A stretch of 64,000 bases of DNA from Chitinophagales bacterium (GTDB taxonomy: Bacteria; Bacteroidota; Bacteroidia; Chitinophagales; UBA8649): positions 62,001 to 126,000 of the forward strand of contig JACJYS010000002.1 in assembly GCA_020635995.1 (NCBI GenBank), written 5' to 3'. The position numbers and the translations under genes are program-made. Every line of letters begins with the position of its first letter. Position 1 is the first letter of the stretch. This document shows, piece after piece, positions 8,182 through 17,647 of this stretch. The notes below the pieces were generated by a model. That model made no database searches and was not told the origin of the DNA. It was given only the letters and a program-made list of their open reading frames with translations.

Positions 8182-9201
8182 TTAGTTTAGTAATGTACTT
8201 CCTTTTACCAAAATATCTTTAAACACATAAATTTGAACACTTGCAAATAAGTTATTTTCTTCGTTTAAAGCAAAAAGACGCTCGGCATTGTATTCATTGT
8301 CTTTGCCCTCTTTTGTTATTAATCTATCTCCCATTTTTAGTGGCATGTGGTACAAAATTAGATTTTTTGTTTCGCCAGTAGTAGTTTCTATACTCAATCT
8401 TGCAAAGCCTAAGTTTTTCAGTACTTCTTCTTTATCCTTATAATCTTCTTGGAAACTCTCGTAGCTTAAATTTGAAAACGAACCGAATAAAATACTTGCC
8501 ACTTGCTGGTTTATTTGTTCATTAGTATAACTTTTCCCATTTGCTGTTAAAGTAAAATTTCCGTTATCTCTACTAATATTAAATGATTCTTCTTTATTCT
8601 CCGGTTCTAAATATTCTAATTTTATATTTTTTATTTCTTGTGGCAAAAGCTTTGTGTATTGCAAACTACGCCATTCGCTTTCTTGTGGTGTAAATCGGTA
8701 GGTAAAATAGCCTCTCCTACCCGGCACTTTAGCTATGTATGCTTTTGATGCGGCTTTGCCGTTTATTTCCATAAAAACATACGTGCCGTCTTGCTCATGA
8801 GTAGCTCCGCCCACATGATACTCTTTAAAAGGTTTTTTACTGCCATTTTTATACAAACTCACTTTTATAGAATTTGAAATCATCTCTTTTAAAATATTAT
8901 CTTGAGCTGCATTAGGAACTACACTTACTACTTCCATAGTGTTTACTACTTTTAACATTTCATTTAGTATGCTTTCTCTAACATCATATTTGTTATTCAG
9001 CAACCATTTCCCATCTTTTTTACTCAATATTATTTCGTTGCCGTTTCTATCTTTTAAATCTATTTGGCTTAAGCTTTCCATGTCTTGCACAGCAAAATCT
9101 CTCTCTTGCTCTTCTACAGATTTATTATTGTAAAAAAATAAAAAATATACTGCCAGTAATAATGTGGCAAGTATTATAATATAGCTTAAAGTTTTTTTCA
9201 T
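8182..9201 (-). CDS. DUF4340 domain protein
   Basis: This 339-residue protein has one N-terminal membrane anchor (about residues 5-25) and a large extracytoplasmic part. It shows the DUF4340 pattern, including D-L-K-D-R-N-G-N-E-I near residue 50 and W-R-S-L-Q-Y-T-K-L-L-P around 180. It overlaps the end of gldG by 4 bases (ATGA), so it is translated with the gldA-gldF-gldG set. DUF4340 proteins often lie beside ABC-type systems with Gldg domains, which suggests a periplasmic partner of that transporter. No catalytic motif is visible. Confidence 0.85.
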   Translation of the reverse strand: MKKTLSYIIILATLLLAVYFLFFYNNKSVEEQERDFAVQDMESLSQIDLKDRNGNEIILSKKDGKWLLNNKYDVRESILNEMLKVVNTMEVVSVVPNAAQDNILKEMISNSIKVSLYKNGSKKPFKEYHVGGATHEQDGTYVFMEINGKAASKAYIAKVPGRRGYFTYRFTPQESEWRSLQYTKLLPQEIKNIKLEYLEPENKEESFNISRDNGNFTLTANGKSYTNEQINQQVASILFGSFSNLSYESFQEDYKDKEEVLKNLGFARLSIETTTGETKNLILYHMPLKMGDRLITKEGKDNEYNAERLFALNEENNLFASVQIYVFKDILVKGSTLLN

Positions 9202-10901
9202 TTGGCGTAAGTTCTTTTTCTGATAAATCCGTATGCAAAAGCAAAAATTAAAATGGCAATAAGTGGATAAAGCAAGTTTTGTATCTGTATAGATTTTTTG
9301 CTTTCTTTCACTTTAGTAGCATCTAACTGACGAAGTTTTATTTCTTTACTTCTAGTGTTTATCAACTTATTATCGTCCAATAAATATTCTACACAATTCA
9401 TAAAAAACGGCAAATTATCAAAAACCATAGGTTTGTTTTCATTGCCATAAGTGGCATATCCTACGGGCAAAGTTTTTCCTCTGGCTTTCTTATTTGTTAT
9501 CAAATCGCCATCGCTCACTACTATCATTTTAGCATTGGGGCTACTTACATCTATATATTTTAAATCATCAATAGTATCTGTCATTTCTGCATAAGCTCCC
9601 GCAAAAGCTCTATCATCAAAAACCGATTCAAACTGCCCGCTTAAATAAACGCCCGTAGGTATATTTTTTTGCTGAAAAATAGCCGGGTTGAGTTGGTCTT
9701 TTACCATACCAATATACACTCTAACGGGAGCAAAAAGTGCCTTGCTATACTCTGATGAGGTTAGCAGTATTTCTTTTTGTACATTTTTGTTTTTAATTGT
9801 ATCAATACTGCTGGTAAAAGAGCCGGTGATAGGTGCTAAATTTCTTGATGCCGGATTGCCGGAATTGCCTATCATTAAATTAAAATAAGGCCAATTGAAC
9901 CACTGCATTTGTGGCTGATTATTAGCCATTCCGGTTTGAATTTGCAAACGAGTATTTTGCAAGTCTAAAATTAAATCGTCATTAATTCTGGCACCATACT
10001 TAAACAGCATATCTGTTAAATTAACATCTCTGGCATTTGCCAAAAAGAAATCTTTGCCGTTTAAGCTGTCCATATTTACTGCCATGTGGTCTAAAAGCCA
10101 AATTATTTTACCGCCACGCATTAAATATTGGTCTATTTTGTATTTTTCTTTTTCGTTAAATTTTTGTGTAGGGTTTGGTATAACTAAAACATCTACCATA
10201 GCATCTATTTTATAACCTACGGTTAAATCTATAGTAGAAACGGCAAACTGCTTGCTTTGCAGTTCTTGTATGGCTTCGCCTAAATTTTCTTGTGTTACCT
10301 CCCCATGCCCTGTGCTAAAAGCAACCAATGGCGGATGTGTACGCTGAAGTTTTTGTATAGAATTAGCAAATTTATATTCAAGTAATACAATAGAATTGTT
10401 AAGAATATCAAACTGGTCGGCTCCCACTTTATTTTCTAACAAATTAGTGCTTATGGTTCTGCCTTTATAGCTTATAACTGCTCCGGGAAATATTACTCGC
10501 TGTGTTTGCTCGCCATTTTCTACTACGGTTAAATTGATGGGCGTTAGTCCTTTTTTGTATAAAATTTTGCCTTCTTCTTCTTGCGTTTTTTTATCGTATT
10601 TGCTCAAATCTACAAAAGTGTATTGCAAATTGCTACCGGCATAAGCCTTAAACTCATTAAGTGTGGTTTCTATACTTTTTTCCAATTCTTTCATTCCCGA
10701 AGGGAGATTGCCTGTAAGGTAAACTCTGATAGTGACTACATCATCTAAGTTTTTAAGAAAATCTTTGGTACTATTAGAAATAGAATATCTTTTTTCTTCT
10801 GTTAGGTCAAAACGTTTATATATTTTACTTGAAATTATATTGAGCACAAGCAATATAACCAACACAATAACCGTATTTATATGTTTTTTTATTGCTTTCA
10901 T
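9198..10901 (-). CDS. gldG: Gliding-motility-associated ABC transporter substrate-binding protein GldG
   Basis: This 567-residue protein has a membrane segment near each end (about 8-27 and 540-560), with a large extracytoplasmic region between. It has the GldG features R-Y-S-I-S-x-x-T-K close to the N-terminus (about 37-45), an F-S-T-G-H-G-E motif, and an I-P-x-P-T-x-x-F segment followed by Y-L-M-R-G-G-K-I-I-W-L-L-D. GldG works with GldF and GldA as an ABC complex first found through gliding mutants of Flavobacterium johnsoniae. It overlaps gldF upstream and the DUF4340 gene downstream by 4 bases each. Cargo is unknown. Confidence 0.93.
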   Translation of the reverse strand: MKAIKKHINTVIVLVILLVLNIISSKIYKRFDLTEEKRYSISNSTKDFLKNLDDVVTIRVYLTGNLPSGMKELEKSIETTLNEFKAYAGSNLQYTFVDLSKYDKKTQEEEGKILYKKGLTPINLTVVENGEQTQRVIFPGAVISYKGRTISTNLLENKVGADQFDILNNSIVLLEYKFANSIQKLQRTHPPLVAFSTGHGEVTQENLGEAIQELQSKQFAVSTIDLTVGYKIDAMVDVLVIPNPTQKFNEKEKYKIDQYLMRGGKIIWLLDHMAVNMDSLNGKDFFLANARDVNLTDMLFKYGARINDDLILDLQNTRLQIQTGMANNQPQMQWFNWPYFNLMIGNSGNPASRNLAPITGSFTSSIDTIKNKNVQKEILLTSSEYSKALFAPVRVYIGMVKDQLNPAIFQQKNIPTGVYLSGQFESVFDDRAFAGAYAEMTDTIDDLKYIDVSSPNAKMIVVSDGDLITNKKARGKTLPVGYATYGNENKPMVFDNLPFFMNCVEYLLDDNKLINTRSKEIKLRQLDATKVKESKKSIQIQNLLYPLIAILIFAFAYGFIRKRTYAK

Positions 10902-11626
10902 TTCTTTAGGTTTAAAACCATTTTAGTGAACAATAAAAAACTTAAAGCGATACTAATAAAATACACTAAATCTCTTGTATCTATAACGCCTCTACTCATA
11001 GATAGGTAGTGCGTATTCATACCTAAATGCTCTATAAAATAATCTAATTTTCCGGCAAAAACAGGTAGTTGGGCTATAAAATCAAAACCCATATAACACA
11101 AAAAACTAAGCAAAACGGCTACTAAAAATGAAATAATTTGATTGTTGGTTAATGCCGAACTAAAAGTGCCTATGGCCACAAATGCAATACCTAATAACAA
11201 CAAACCCATATATGAACCCATTATGCCACCTGTATCAACATTTCCGACAGGAAAAGCTATTTTTTTTATGCTAAAATAATAAACAAGTGTGGGCAACAAA
11301 GCAAAAACAACAACTGCTACGGCTGCTAAAAATTTGCCTCCTATTATTTGATTTTCGGTAAGTGGTTTGGTAATAAGTAGCTCTATGGTTCCTTTGTTAT
11401 ATTCTTCGGCAAACAAACGCATGGTAATGGCGGGAATTAAAAACAAGTAAAAAAGCGGTGCATTGCTAAAAAAAGTATCTAAGGTGGCAAAACCACTATC
11501 TAAAACTGACGTGCTGGGAAACACAAAAGTAAACAAAGCACTAAGCACTAAAAATATACCTATGGCAATGTACCCAACCAGCGAACTGAAAAACTGTTTT
11601 ATTTCTTTATAAAATACGCCTAACAT
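10898..11626 (-). CDS. gldF: Gliding-motility-associated ABC transporter permease GldF
   Basis: This 242-residue inner-membrane permease of the ABC-2 type has about six hydrophobic helices. The motif R-L-F-A-E-E-x-x-x-G-T-I-E-L-L-x-x-x-P (about 65-84) is characteristic of GldF and related ABC-2 permeases. It touches gldA (one-base stop/start overlap at 11626) and overlaps gldG by 4 bases, so the three are almost certainly co-translated. It forms the channel part of the GldAFG transporter. Confidence 0.93.
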   Translation of the reverse strand: MLGVFYKEIKQFFSSLVGYIAIGIFLVLSALFTFVFPSTSVLDSGFATLDTFFSNAPLFYLFLIPAITMRLFAEEYNKGTIELLITKPLTENQIIGGKFLAAVAVVVFALLPTLVYYFSIKKIAFPVGNVDTGGIMGSYMGLLLLGIAFVAIGTFSSALTNNQIISFLVAVLLSFLCYMGFDFIAQLPVFAGKLDYFIEHLGMNTHYLSMSRGVIDTRDLVYFISIALSFLLFTKMVLNLKK

Positions 11627-12522
11627 TATTTGGTTAACTCTTTAAATACATCTTCCATGCTTTGGTTTTCTTGCTCTAAATGAAGCAAAGTGAGCTGATG
11701 CTGTACACAATAATTAAAAATATCTTCGCTTAAGTTTTGTTTTTGTTTGCTTGTGGCTTTTATAAATCCATTGCCCAAAAATTCAAACTGAACTTGTTCA
11801 AGCACAGGCAGTTGAGTTTTATTTGTTTTAAGTTTAAATTTAACATTGATGGTTTTAGTACCCGTATTTTTTATAGATTCTACTTTATTATTAGCTACTA
11901 TTTTGCCTTGATTAATAATTAAAACCCTTTGGCACATGGCTTCCACTTCTTGCATAATGTGCGTAGAAAGTATAACTGTTTTTTCCTTGCCCAATTCTTT
12001 TATTAAGTTTCTAATGTCAACCAACTGATTTGGGTCTAAACCACTTGTAGGCTCATCTAAAATAAGTACATCGGGGTTGTGTATCATGGCTTGTGCTATG
12101 CCCACACGCTGCTTGTATCCTTTAGATAGTTGCCCTATTTTTTTGTGCTGTTCACGCTCTAAACCTGTTTTTTCTATAAGTTGAGCTATGCGTTCTTTTT
12201 TGTTTTTTATTTTATATAAGTTTGCCACAAAACCTAAATATTCCTTTACGTACATATCGTAGTATAGTGGATTATTTTCCGGTAAATAGCCTATTTTTTC
12301 TTTAGCTTGCAAAGGATTTTCTTGCTGATTGATACCACAAACTTCTATAGTGCCTTCGGTAGGTTCTATGTACCCGGTTATCATTTTCATGGTGGTAGAT
12401 TTGCCTGCACCATTGGGACCTAAAAAACCAAGCACTTCGCCTTTGTTAAGTTCAAAAGAGATGTGATTAACAGCAAGTTGCTCTCCGTATTGTTTAGTAA
12501 GATTAGATACCTTTACCGACAT
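11626..12522 (-). CDS. gldA: Gliding-motility-associated ABC transporter ATP-binding protein GldA
   Basis: This 298-residue ABC ATPase has Walker A GPNGAGKST at 35-43, signature L-S-K-G-Y-K-Q-R near 132, Walker B L-I-L-D-E-P followed by T-S-G-L-D-P, and the H-loop L-S-T-H. The C-terminal extension of about 90 residues is typical of GldA. I choose the ATG at 12522, because an upstream in-frame ATG at 12531 would lie inside the promoter's -7 box. In Flavobacterium johnsoniae gldA is separate from gldFG, while here all three are adjacent in ATPase-permease-binding protein order. Confidence 0.92.
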   Translation of the reverse strand: MSVKVSNLTKQYGEQLAVNHISFELNKGEVLGFLGPNGAGKSTTMKMITGYIEPTEGTIEVCGINQQENPLQAKEKIGYLPENNPLYYDMYVKEYLGFVANLYKIKNKKERIAQLIEKTGLEREQHKKIGQLSKGYKQRVGIAQAMIHNPDVLILDEPTSGLDPNQLVDIRNLIKELGKEKTVILSTHIMQEVEAMCQRVLIINQGKIVANNKVESIKNTGTKTINVKFKLKTNKTQLPVLEQVQFEFLGNGFIKATSKQKQNLSEDIFNYCVQHQLTLLHLEQENQSMEDVFKELTK

Positions 12523-12528
12523 AGCACA

Positions 12529-12559
12529 CAAAGTTATGCTTTTCTTTATTTATGGGAAA
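12529..12559 (-). promoter_or_regulatory. Promoter of the gldA-gldF-gldG-DUF4340 operon
   Basis: On the minus strand: TTT (12559-12557), 20-base spacer, TAACTTTG (12536-12529). The start codon at 12522 follows within 7 bases, so the message would be leaderless or have a very short leader. Confidence 0.6.
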
Positions 12560-12627
12560 TGCTTAACATTTTTTTTGATAGGGAATATTTAGTCTATAAC
12601 AATCCTAATAAAATAATGATATTTTTT

Positions 12628-12658
12628 TTGCATACAATTAATATTTATACTATCTTTA
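12628..12658 (+). promoter_or_regulatory. Promoter of the FN3-like lipoprotein gene
   Basis: TTG (12628-12630), 20-base spacer, TATCTTTA (12651-12658), one base from the -7 consensus. It is divergent from the gldA promoter about 70 bases away. Confidence 0.6.
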
Positions 12659-12687
12659 CCGAAATTACTAATACTAAAATTTTATAA

Positions 12688-13518
12688 ATGAAATCAATTA
12701 ACAAACTTTTTATTCTGTTACTTATAGTAACTACTATTTCGTCTTGTAAAAAAGATGAGGATAATAACACAAACAAGTTAGATACTCCTGAGTTACTTAC
12801 TCCATCTAACGGCATAAACGTAGGGCAGTTTTCTATGATTTTATTCAATAATCAAAATCATGTGTATGTAGATTTTGATTGGGGTAATGTTGAAAATGCT
12901 GATGAATATAAAATTGAAATTGCTACTAATCAAAATTTTGAAGCTTCTTCAATTATAAAGGACTATGTAACTGCTGACTCTGATGAGTATTTTTATTTGG
13001 AGAATCCAAATCCTGGAAATGATGCAACATTTTATTGGAGAGTTAGAGCCATAAGTGCTTCGTTTGAAAATTCAGATTATAGCCAAGTATTTTCATTTAC
13101 TGCTACTGCTGAAGATGATAATACTGTCATTAATCCATCTCCAAAAAATGGAACGTATAATGGTTATGGAAGTGGTCCTATTTTTATAACTTCTGTATTA
13201 GATACAACATTTACAAATTTACCAATGGAAATAACTGTTCAAGAAACATTTGACGGTTCAGGAGTTTTTGACGTAACCTATGATTTTGACGTCAATGGAA
13301 TTAATGTAAATCCTACTGTGGAAGGTATTGAAAGTGGTTCAAATATTGTAATTACAAATCAATCTTATAATTTATTGGGATTTGTTGATTTATTAATAAA
13401 TGATAATATAACATTTAATGGTTCTAATACAGCAATTACAGGAAATGCTACCTTAGGTAGTGCTAGTGGTAGTTCAATTGTTGTTAATGGAAACTTATCG
13501 TATTCTGCCACAAAGTAA
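12688..13518 (+). CDS. Lipoprotein with fibronectin-like domain
   Basis: This 276-residue protein has a lipoprotein signal peptide ending TTISSC (Cys20), followed by K-K and acidic residues, a usual start for exported Bacteroidota lipoproteins. Residues about 33-150 look like a fibronectin type III-like module of the SusE/F kind, with P-x-L-L-x-P-x-x-G, W-x-x-V-x-x-A-x-x-Y-x-I-x-I and F-Y-W-R-V-R-A. The C-terminal 120 residues are beta-rich with many Gly, Ser, Asn and Thr and no known family. It is transcribed alone between a divergent promoter and a strong terminator. Its ligand is unknown. Confidence 0.8.
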   Translation: MKSINKLFILLLIVTTISSCKKDEDNNTNKLDTPELLTPSNGINVGQFSMILFNNQNHVYVDFDWGNVENADEYKIEIATNQNFEASSIIKDYVTADSDEYFYLENPNPGNDATFYWRVRAISASFENSDYSQVFSFTATAEDDNTVINPSPKNGTYNGYGSGPIFITSVLDTTFTNLPMEITVQETFDGSGVFDVTYDFDVNGINVNPTVEGIESGSNIVITNQSYNLLGFVDLLINDNITFNGSNTAITGNATLGSASGSSIVVNGNLSYSATK

Positions 13519-13542
13519 ATTAAACTAATTCAAACCTATTAA

Positions 13543-13578
13543 AAACCTACTGAGTATTTTCTTAGTAGGTTTTTTTTG
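13543..13578. terminator. Terminator after the lipoprotein gene
   Basis: Arms AAACCTACTGAG and CTTAGTAGGTTT (one G-T wobble), loop of six bases, followed by a T-run. The A-run on the left could serve ppx on the minus strand, whose stop is at 13581. Confidence 0.8.
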
Positions 13579-13580
13579 TT

Positions 13581-14453
13581 CTAATACAACTGCTTTATTA
13601 TTCCATCTGCTAATCCCATTTTAGGAATATAAATTTTAGTGGCTTTTGTCCATTTCATTATAGATGTAAAAATTTGCATGGCAGGGATTATCACATCTGC
13701 ACGGTCAGGTTTTAGGTCAAGTTTTAAAATACGCTCTTCATAATTGTATTTCTGCAACTCTTTAAAATACTTCTTTAAATAGGTATAGCTTACCGGTTTT
13801 GATACGTCTTTGCCCGATACTTTTGCTACTTTGTTTATATTTCCTCCAGAGCCTATTAAATCTACTTTTCCGTGAGGTAAATTTTCCATTAACCAAGCCT
13901 TTAAATCATTCCACATTTCTTGATTTACCATATCGTTTAAAATACGCAAAGTGCCTATTTTAAATGATTTTGCCGCCACTATTTCTCCCTTATTTATTAC
14001 TGTAAGTTCAGTGCTTCCGCCTCCCACATCTACGTATAAATAAGCATTATCGTCTGCTATAAGTTTTTCTATATGGTTGGCATATATTATAGCCGCTTCT
14101 TCTTGCCCGTCTATTATTTCTATGTTTATACCCGTGGTTTCTTTTATACTTTTTATAATTTCTTTTCCATTTTTGGCTTCCCTCATGGCACTGGTGGCAC
14201 AGCCTCTAAAATATTTTACACCATGAGCTACCATTAAATGTTTGTAAGCCATTACAGAATGTACTAACCTTTCTCTGCTTTCTTCGCTTATTTCTCCTTT
14301 AGTAAATACTTCCGTACCCAATCTTACAGGCACTCTTATTAAACTTTCCTTTATGTACTTTTTTTCATCTTTACTTTCTATTACATCATTTATTAATAAA
14401 CGCATGGCATTAGAACCTATATCTATAGCGGCTACTTTGGTAAACTTAATCAT
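13581..14453 (-). CDS. ppx: Ppx/GppA-family exopolyphosphatase
   Basis: This 290-residue protein of the ASKHA fold has phosphate-1 loop A-A-I-D-I-G-S-N-A-M-R-L (about 8-19) and phosphate-2 loop V-D-V-G-G-G-S-T-E-L (about 140-149), the hallmark of Ppx/GppA. It is the short form without the C-terminal HD domain found in E. coli. It removes phosphate from polyphosphate or pppGpp, and the two activities cannot be told apart here. It overlaps the end of ppk1 by 8 bases, which ties polyphosphate breakdown to its synthesis in one transcript. Confidence 0.9.
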   Translation of the reverse strand: MIKFTKVAAIDIGSNAMRLLINDVIESKDEKKYIKESLIRVPVRLGTEVFTKGEISEESRERLVHSVMAYKHLMVAHGVKYFRGCATSAMREAKNGKEIIKSIKETTGINIEIIDGQEEAAIIYANHIEKLIADDNAYLYVDVGGGSTELTVINKGEIVAAKSFKIGTLRILNDMVNQEMWNDLKAWLMENLPHGKVDLIGSGGNINKVAKVSGKDVSKPVSYTYLKKYFKELQKYNYEERILKLDLKPDRADVIIPAMQIFTSIMKWTKATKIYIPKMGLADGIIKQLY

Positions 14454-16497
14454 TCTTATGTTTTTCTTTTAAGTAATTATAAAAAGTTATTTGACTTCTA
14501 ATTTTCTCTTTTCGGTTTTTAACATACAAATTTCGCAATGTTCCATCTAATTTTCTGGCTTTTACATTATCGTTCCACTGGTTATTTAAAAACCATTTTA
14601 TTTCTTCTTTCAGTTTTTCGTCATAAATAGGGAAACTTACTTCTACTCTAAAATCTAAGTTGCGTTGCATCCAATCGGTAGAAGATAAATATATTTTTTC
14701 TTCGCCATTATTATGAAAAACAAATATTCTGCTGTGTTCTAAATATTTATCTACTATGCTTATTATTTCTATATTGCTGTGCAGTTCTTCTAAATATGGC
14801 ACCAATGAATTTATTCCTCTTACTATCAATTTAATTTTTACGCCATTATTTGCTGCATAATATAATTTTTCTATCATTTCATAATCTACCAAACTGTTCA
14901 TTTTAGCAAAAATACTTGCCGGTAGTTTCTCGGCAGCGTTTTTAATTTCTTGGTCTATCAGTTCATAAAACTTAGTTCTACTTTGGTGCGGTGCCACCAG
15001 CAGATGCTTATAATTGTATATTTTATAGTTGTTTTGAAAAAATCTAAAAACTTTATTGGCTTCATAAGTCAGTCTTTCGTCTGAAGTAAATAAAGATGTA
15101 TCGGAATAAATAGTACTTGTTTTTTCATTAAAATTTCCTGTACTGAAATTAGCGTATCGCGTTCTTTTATCATTAACCACCCGAGTGATTAAACACAGCT
15201 TTGAATGCACTTTTAAACCCGGCACACCATAAATAATGGTTATGCCTTCCTCTTGCATTATTTTAGCCCAATATATATTCAATTCTTCGTCAAAACGAGC
15301 TTGAACTTCTACCACTACTATTACATTTTTTCCATTTTTAGCTGCATTTATTAAAGAATTTACTACCATACTGTTGTTTGCCACTCTGTACAATGTCATT
15401 TTTATGGTGGTAACATGTGGGTCTATAGCTGCTTCGCGTATAAAATCTATTAAGTAAGAAAATTTTTGATACGGATAATGCAATAAAATATCTTCTTTAT
15501 CTATTACATCAAAAATGGTTTTGGCTCTATTAAATTTGGGGAAATTTAATGGCGAAACTTTGGGGTAATTCAAATCTTCTCTGCCAAAATTGGGGAAACC
15601 CATAAAATCTTTAAAATTGTGGTATCTTTTGCCTGCTATTATATTTTCTGTTTCGGTAAGTTGTAGTTTACCCAACAAAAAAGACAAATAGTCTTTATCT
15701 ATTTCTTTATCAAAAACAAAGCGAACAGGCTCGCCACGCTTTCGTGCCTCTACACTCTGCTCTATTTTTTCTATTAAACTTTTAGAAATATCTATATCTA
15801 AATCAAGCTCTGCATCTCGGGTTATTTTTATACAGTGAGCAGTTATACTTTCATATTCAAACTGCTGATAAATAGTATGTACAAAAGCTCTAATTATATC
15901 ATCTACCAAAATAACATAGTTTTTATCTTCTTCTTTTGGCAATACCACAAAACGTGGCGTAGTAGTAGGTATTTCTATCAGAGAGTAAATAGACTCTTTG
16001 TTTTCTGCTTGCTGCATATTTACCGCTAAGTATATGGCTTGCTCCTTTAAGCGTGGAAAGTTTTTTATATAATGAAGCATAATAGGAACCAGCTTAGGGC
16101 GAAGCTCATTATAAAAATAATGTTTCACATAAGATTTTTGCTCTTTGTTTAATTCTTTCTCATTTATTATGAATATTTTTTCGGTTTCAAGCTCTTTTTC
16201 TATTTTCTCATAAATTTCATCAAATTTTGTGTTCTGTTTTTTTACTCTTTCGGCTATTTCTTTTAGCAAAGCTTTGGGCTTAAATTTAATTTCTTGCTTA
16301 GCCTGCTTTCCCACACCTTGCATACGCCTTATAGTGGCAACACGAACTTTATAAAATTCATCCATATTATTTGAGTATATACCCAAAAATCTAAGACGTT
16401 CTAACAAAGGAACTTTTGCATCGGCAGCTTCTTGAAGCACTCTATCGTTAAATGCCAGCCAACTTATTTCTCTATTTATAAATCTTTTTTCTTTCAT
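14446..16497 (-). CDS. ppk1: Polyphosphate kinase 1
   Basis: This 683-residue protein has the family's usual length and four-domain order. It opens with F-I-N-R-E-I-S-W-L-A-F-N-x-R-V-L. It carries the two histidine motifs of PPK1: V-H-S-K-L (autophosphorylated His) followed by Y-A-N-F-S-T-G-N-F-N-E, and the second Y-L-E-H-S-R-I-F in the C-terminal domain. It makes polyphosphate from ATP at the membrane face. The start overlaps the preceding glycosyltransferase by 4 bases and the end overlaps ppx by 8, showing tight coupling. Confidence 0.96.
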   Translation of the reverse strand: MKEKRFINREISWLAFNDRVLQEAADAKVPLLERLRFLGIYSNNMDEFYKVRVATIRRMQGVGKQAKQEIKFKPKALLKEIAERVKKQNTKFDEIYEKIEKELETEKIFIINEKELNKEQKSYVKHYFYNELRPKLVPIMLHYIKNFPRLKEQAIYLAVNMQQAENKESIYSLIEIPTTTPRFVVLPKEEDKNYVILVDDIIRAFVHTIYQQFEYESITAHCIKITRDAELDLDIDISKSLIEKIEQSVEARKRGEPVRFVFDKEIDKDYLSFLLGKLQLTETENIIAGKRYHNFKDFMGFPNFGREDLNYPKVSPLNFPKFNRAKTIFDVIDKEDILLHYPYQKFSYLIDFIREAAIDPHVTTIKMTLYRVANNSMVVNSLINAAKNGKNVIVVVEVQARFDEELNIYWAKIMQEEGITIIYGVPGLKVHSKLCLITRVVNDKRTRYANFSTGNFNEKTSTIYSDTSLFTSDERLTYEANKVFRFFQNNYKIYNYKHLLVAPHQSRTKFYELIDQEIKNAAEKLPASIFAKMNSLVDYEMIEKLYYAANNGVKIKLIVRGINSLVPYLEELHSNIEIISIVDKYLEHSRIFVFHNNGEEKIYLSSTDWMQRNLDFRVEVSFPIYDEKLKEEIKWFLNNQWNDNVKARKLDGTLRNLYVKNRKEKIRSQITFYNYLKEKHKND

Positions 16498-17606
16498 TTA
16501 TTCAAAATCAATTCAAATGTATTGTCATAGTTTTTTATACAGTTGTTCCAGTCATAATGCCATACCCACTGCTGTATATTTTGTTTACGTACTACATTTA
16601 CATCAAAGATGAGGCGTTGCAATCTTTTTACAAAATTATTTAAGTTATCATAAGTAAAAGTTTTAGCATAAGCTGGCGGTATATGCTCTGCATAAGCCAA
16701 ACGATTGGGAAGCAAAGGAAAAACATTGCAAGCCATAGCTTCTACCACACTTCCGCCAAAAAAATCTTGATTTGAAGTAACCGGCAAAATATCGGACTGC
16801 CAAAGCAAAGAAATATACTGTTCTTCACTTTCTGCATAACCCCAATGTAAGATTTTGTCTTTTAATATTTCTTTTGCTTCATCAAAAATAGGAGGGTAAG
16901 TATTTGTTTTTTCGCCTAATACTATCAAGTTAAAATCTATTCCATTGTGGTGCAAGGTTATTAAACTTTCAAAAAAATCTTGTGGATTTTTATCGTATTC
17001 CCAGCGATGATTCCAAAGCACCACAGCTCTTTTGTGGTAAGGTTTATTTTGAGGTTTAAAATGTTGAAACTTTTGTAAATCCATACCTAAATGCAGCATT
17101 TTACTTTTTTGAGCAATAGTTTGGGCTACCCAAGTTTCTTGATAATCGGGAAAAGCGTTTAAAAATTTAGGAATTTCATTTAAAAAACTCTCTTTGTGGT
17201 AGTTAGAATTAAATAAAACAGCATCGGCACTTAATGCACTGGTTATATTTATAAATGCATAGTGTCTATCTCTTTGTAGCCGGGTGTCTTCATCTGTAGG
17301 CGACCAAGGGTAGGTCAGTTGGTTTTCATGAAAATATATAGCTGTTTTAGTATGAGCGGTTTTTGGGCGTGTTAGGCTTAAAAAAGTACTTAAATCTAAC
17401 ATATCGGAAGCTACTATTAAATCTGCCACATAATTATCTTCATTATATTTTTGTGCAAAATGAAGAGCTGCACCATGCATACGCCATTTCCAAAATCTAT
17501 CGGGTAGTGTGTATGTTTTTATATTGTGCGTACTATTTTTTACTAAGCCATCCAGCCATTTTTTGTGCGAGCCACCATAAAAAGGTTCTATAAAAAGGAT
17601 GTTCAT
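16494..17606 (-). CDS. tRNA-queuosine alpha-mannosyltransferase-like protein (DUF3524 / GTDC1 family)
   Basis: This 370-residue protein has an N-terminal DUF3524 domain (about 1-170) with the signature E-P-F-Y-G-G-S-H (about 7-14), L-P-x-R-F-W-K-W-R-M-H-G-A-A and F-H-E-N-Q-L-x-Y-P. A GT4-type C-terminal half includes W-x-H-R-W-E-Y-D-K-N-P and an E-A-M-A-C-N motif near residue 295. The animal homologue, QTMAN, adds mannose to queuosine in tRNA-Asp. Function of bacterial members is inferred only from homology. It is fused by overlap to ppk1, an unexplained link. A 41-base gap separates it from sixA. Confidence 0.85.
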   Translation of the reverse strand: MNILFIEPFYGGSHKKWLDGLVKNSTHNIKTYTLPDRFWKWRMHGAALHFAQKYNEDNYVADLIVASDMLDLSTFLSLTRPKTAHTKTAIYFHENQLTYPWSPTDEDTRLQRDRHYAFINITSALSADAVLFNSNYHKESFLNEIPKFLNAFPDYQETWVAQTIAQKSKMLHLGMDLQKFQHFKPQNKPYHKRAVVLWNHRWEYDKNPQDFFESLITLHHNGIDFNLIVLGEKTNTYPPIFDEAKEILKDKILHWGYAESEEQYISLLWQSDILPVTSNQDFFGGSVVEAMACNVFPLLPNRLAYAEHIPPAYAKTFTYDNLNNFVKRLQRLIFDVNVVRKQNIQQWVWHYDWNNCIKNYDNTFELILNK

Positions 17607-17647
17607 TGTAGATTTATAGATTGTGAGAGGTTAGAGAGATAGATGTA

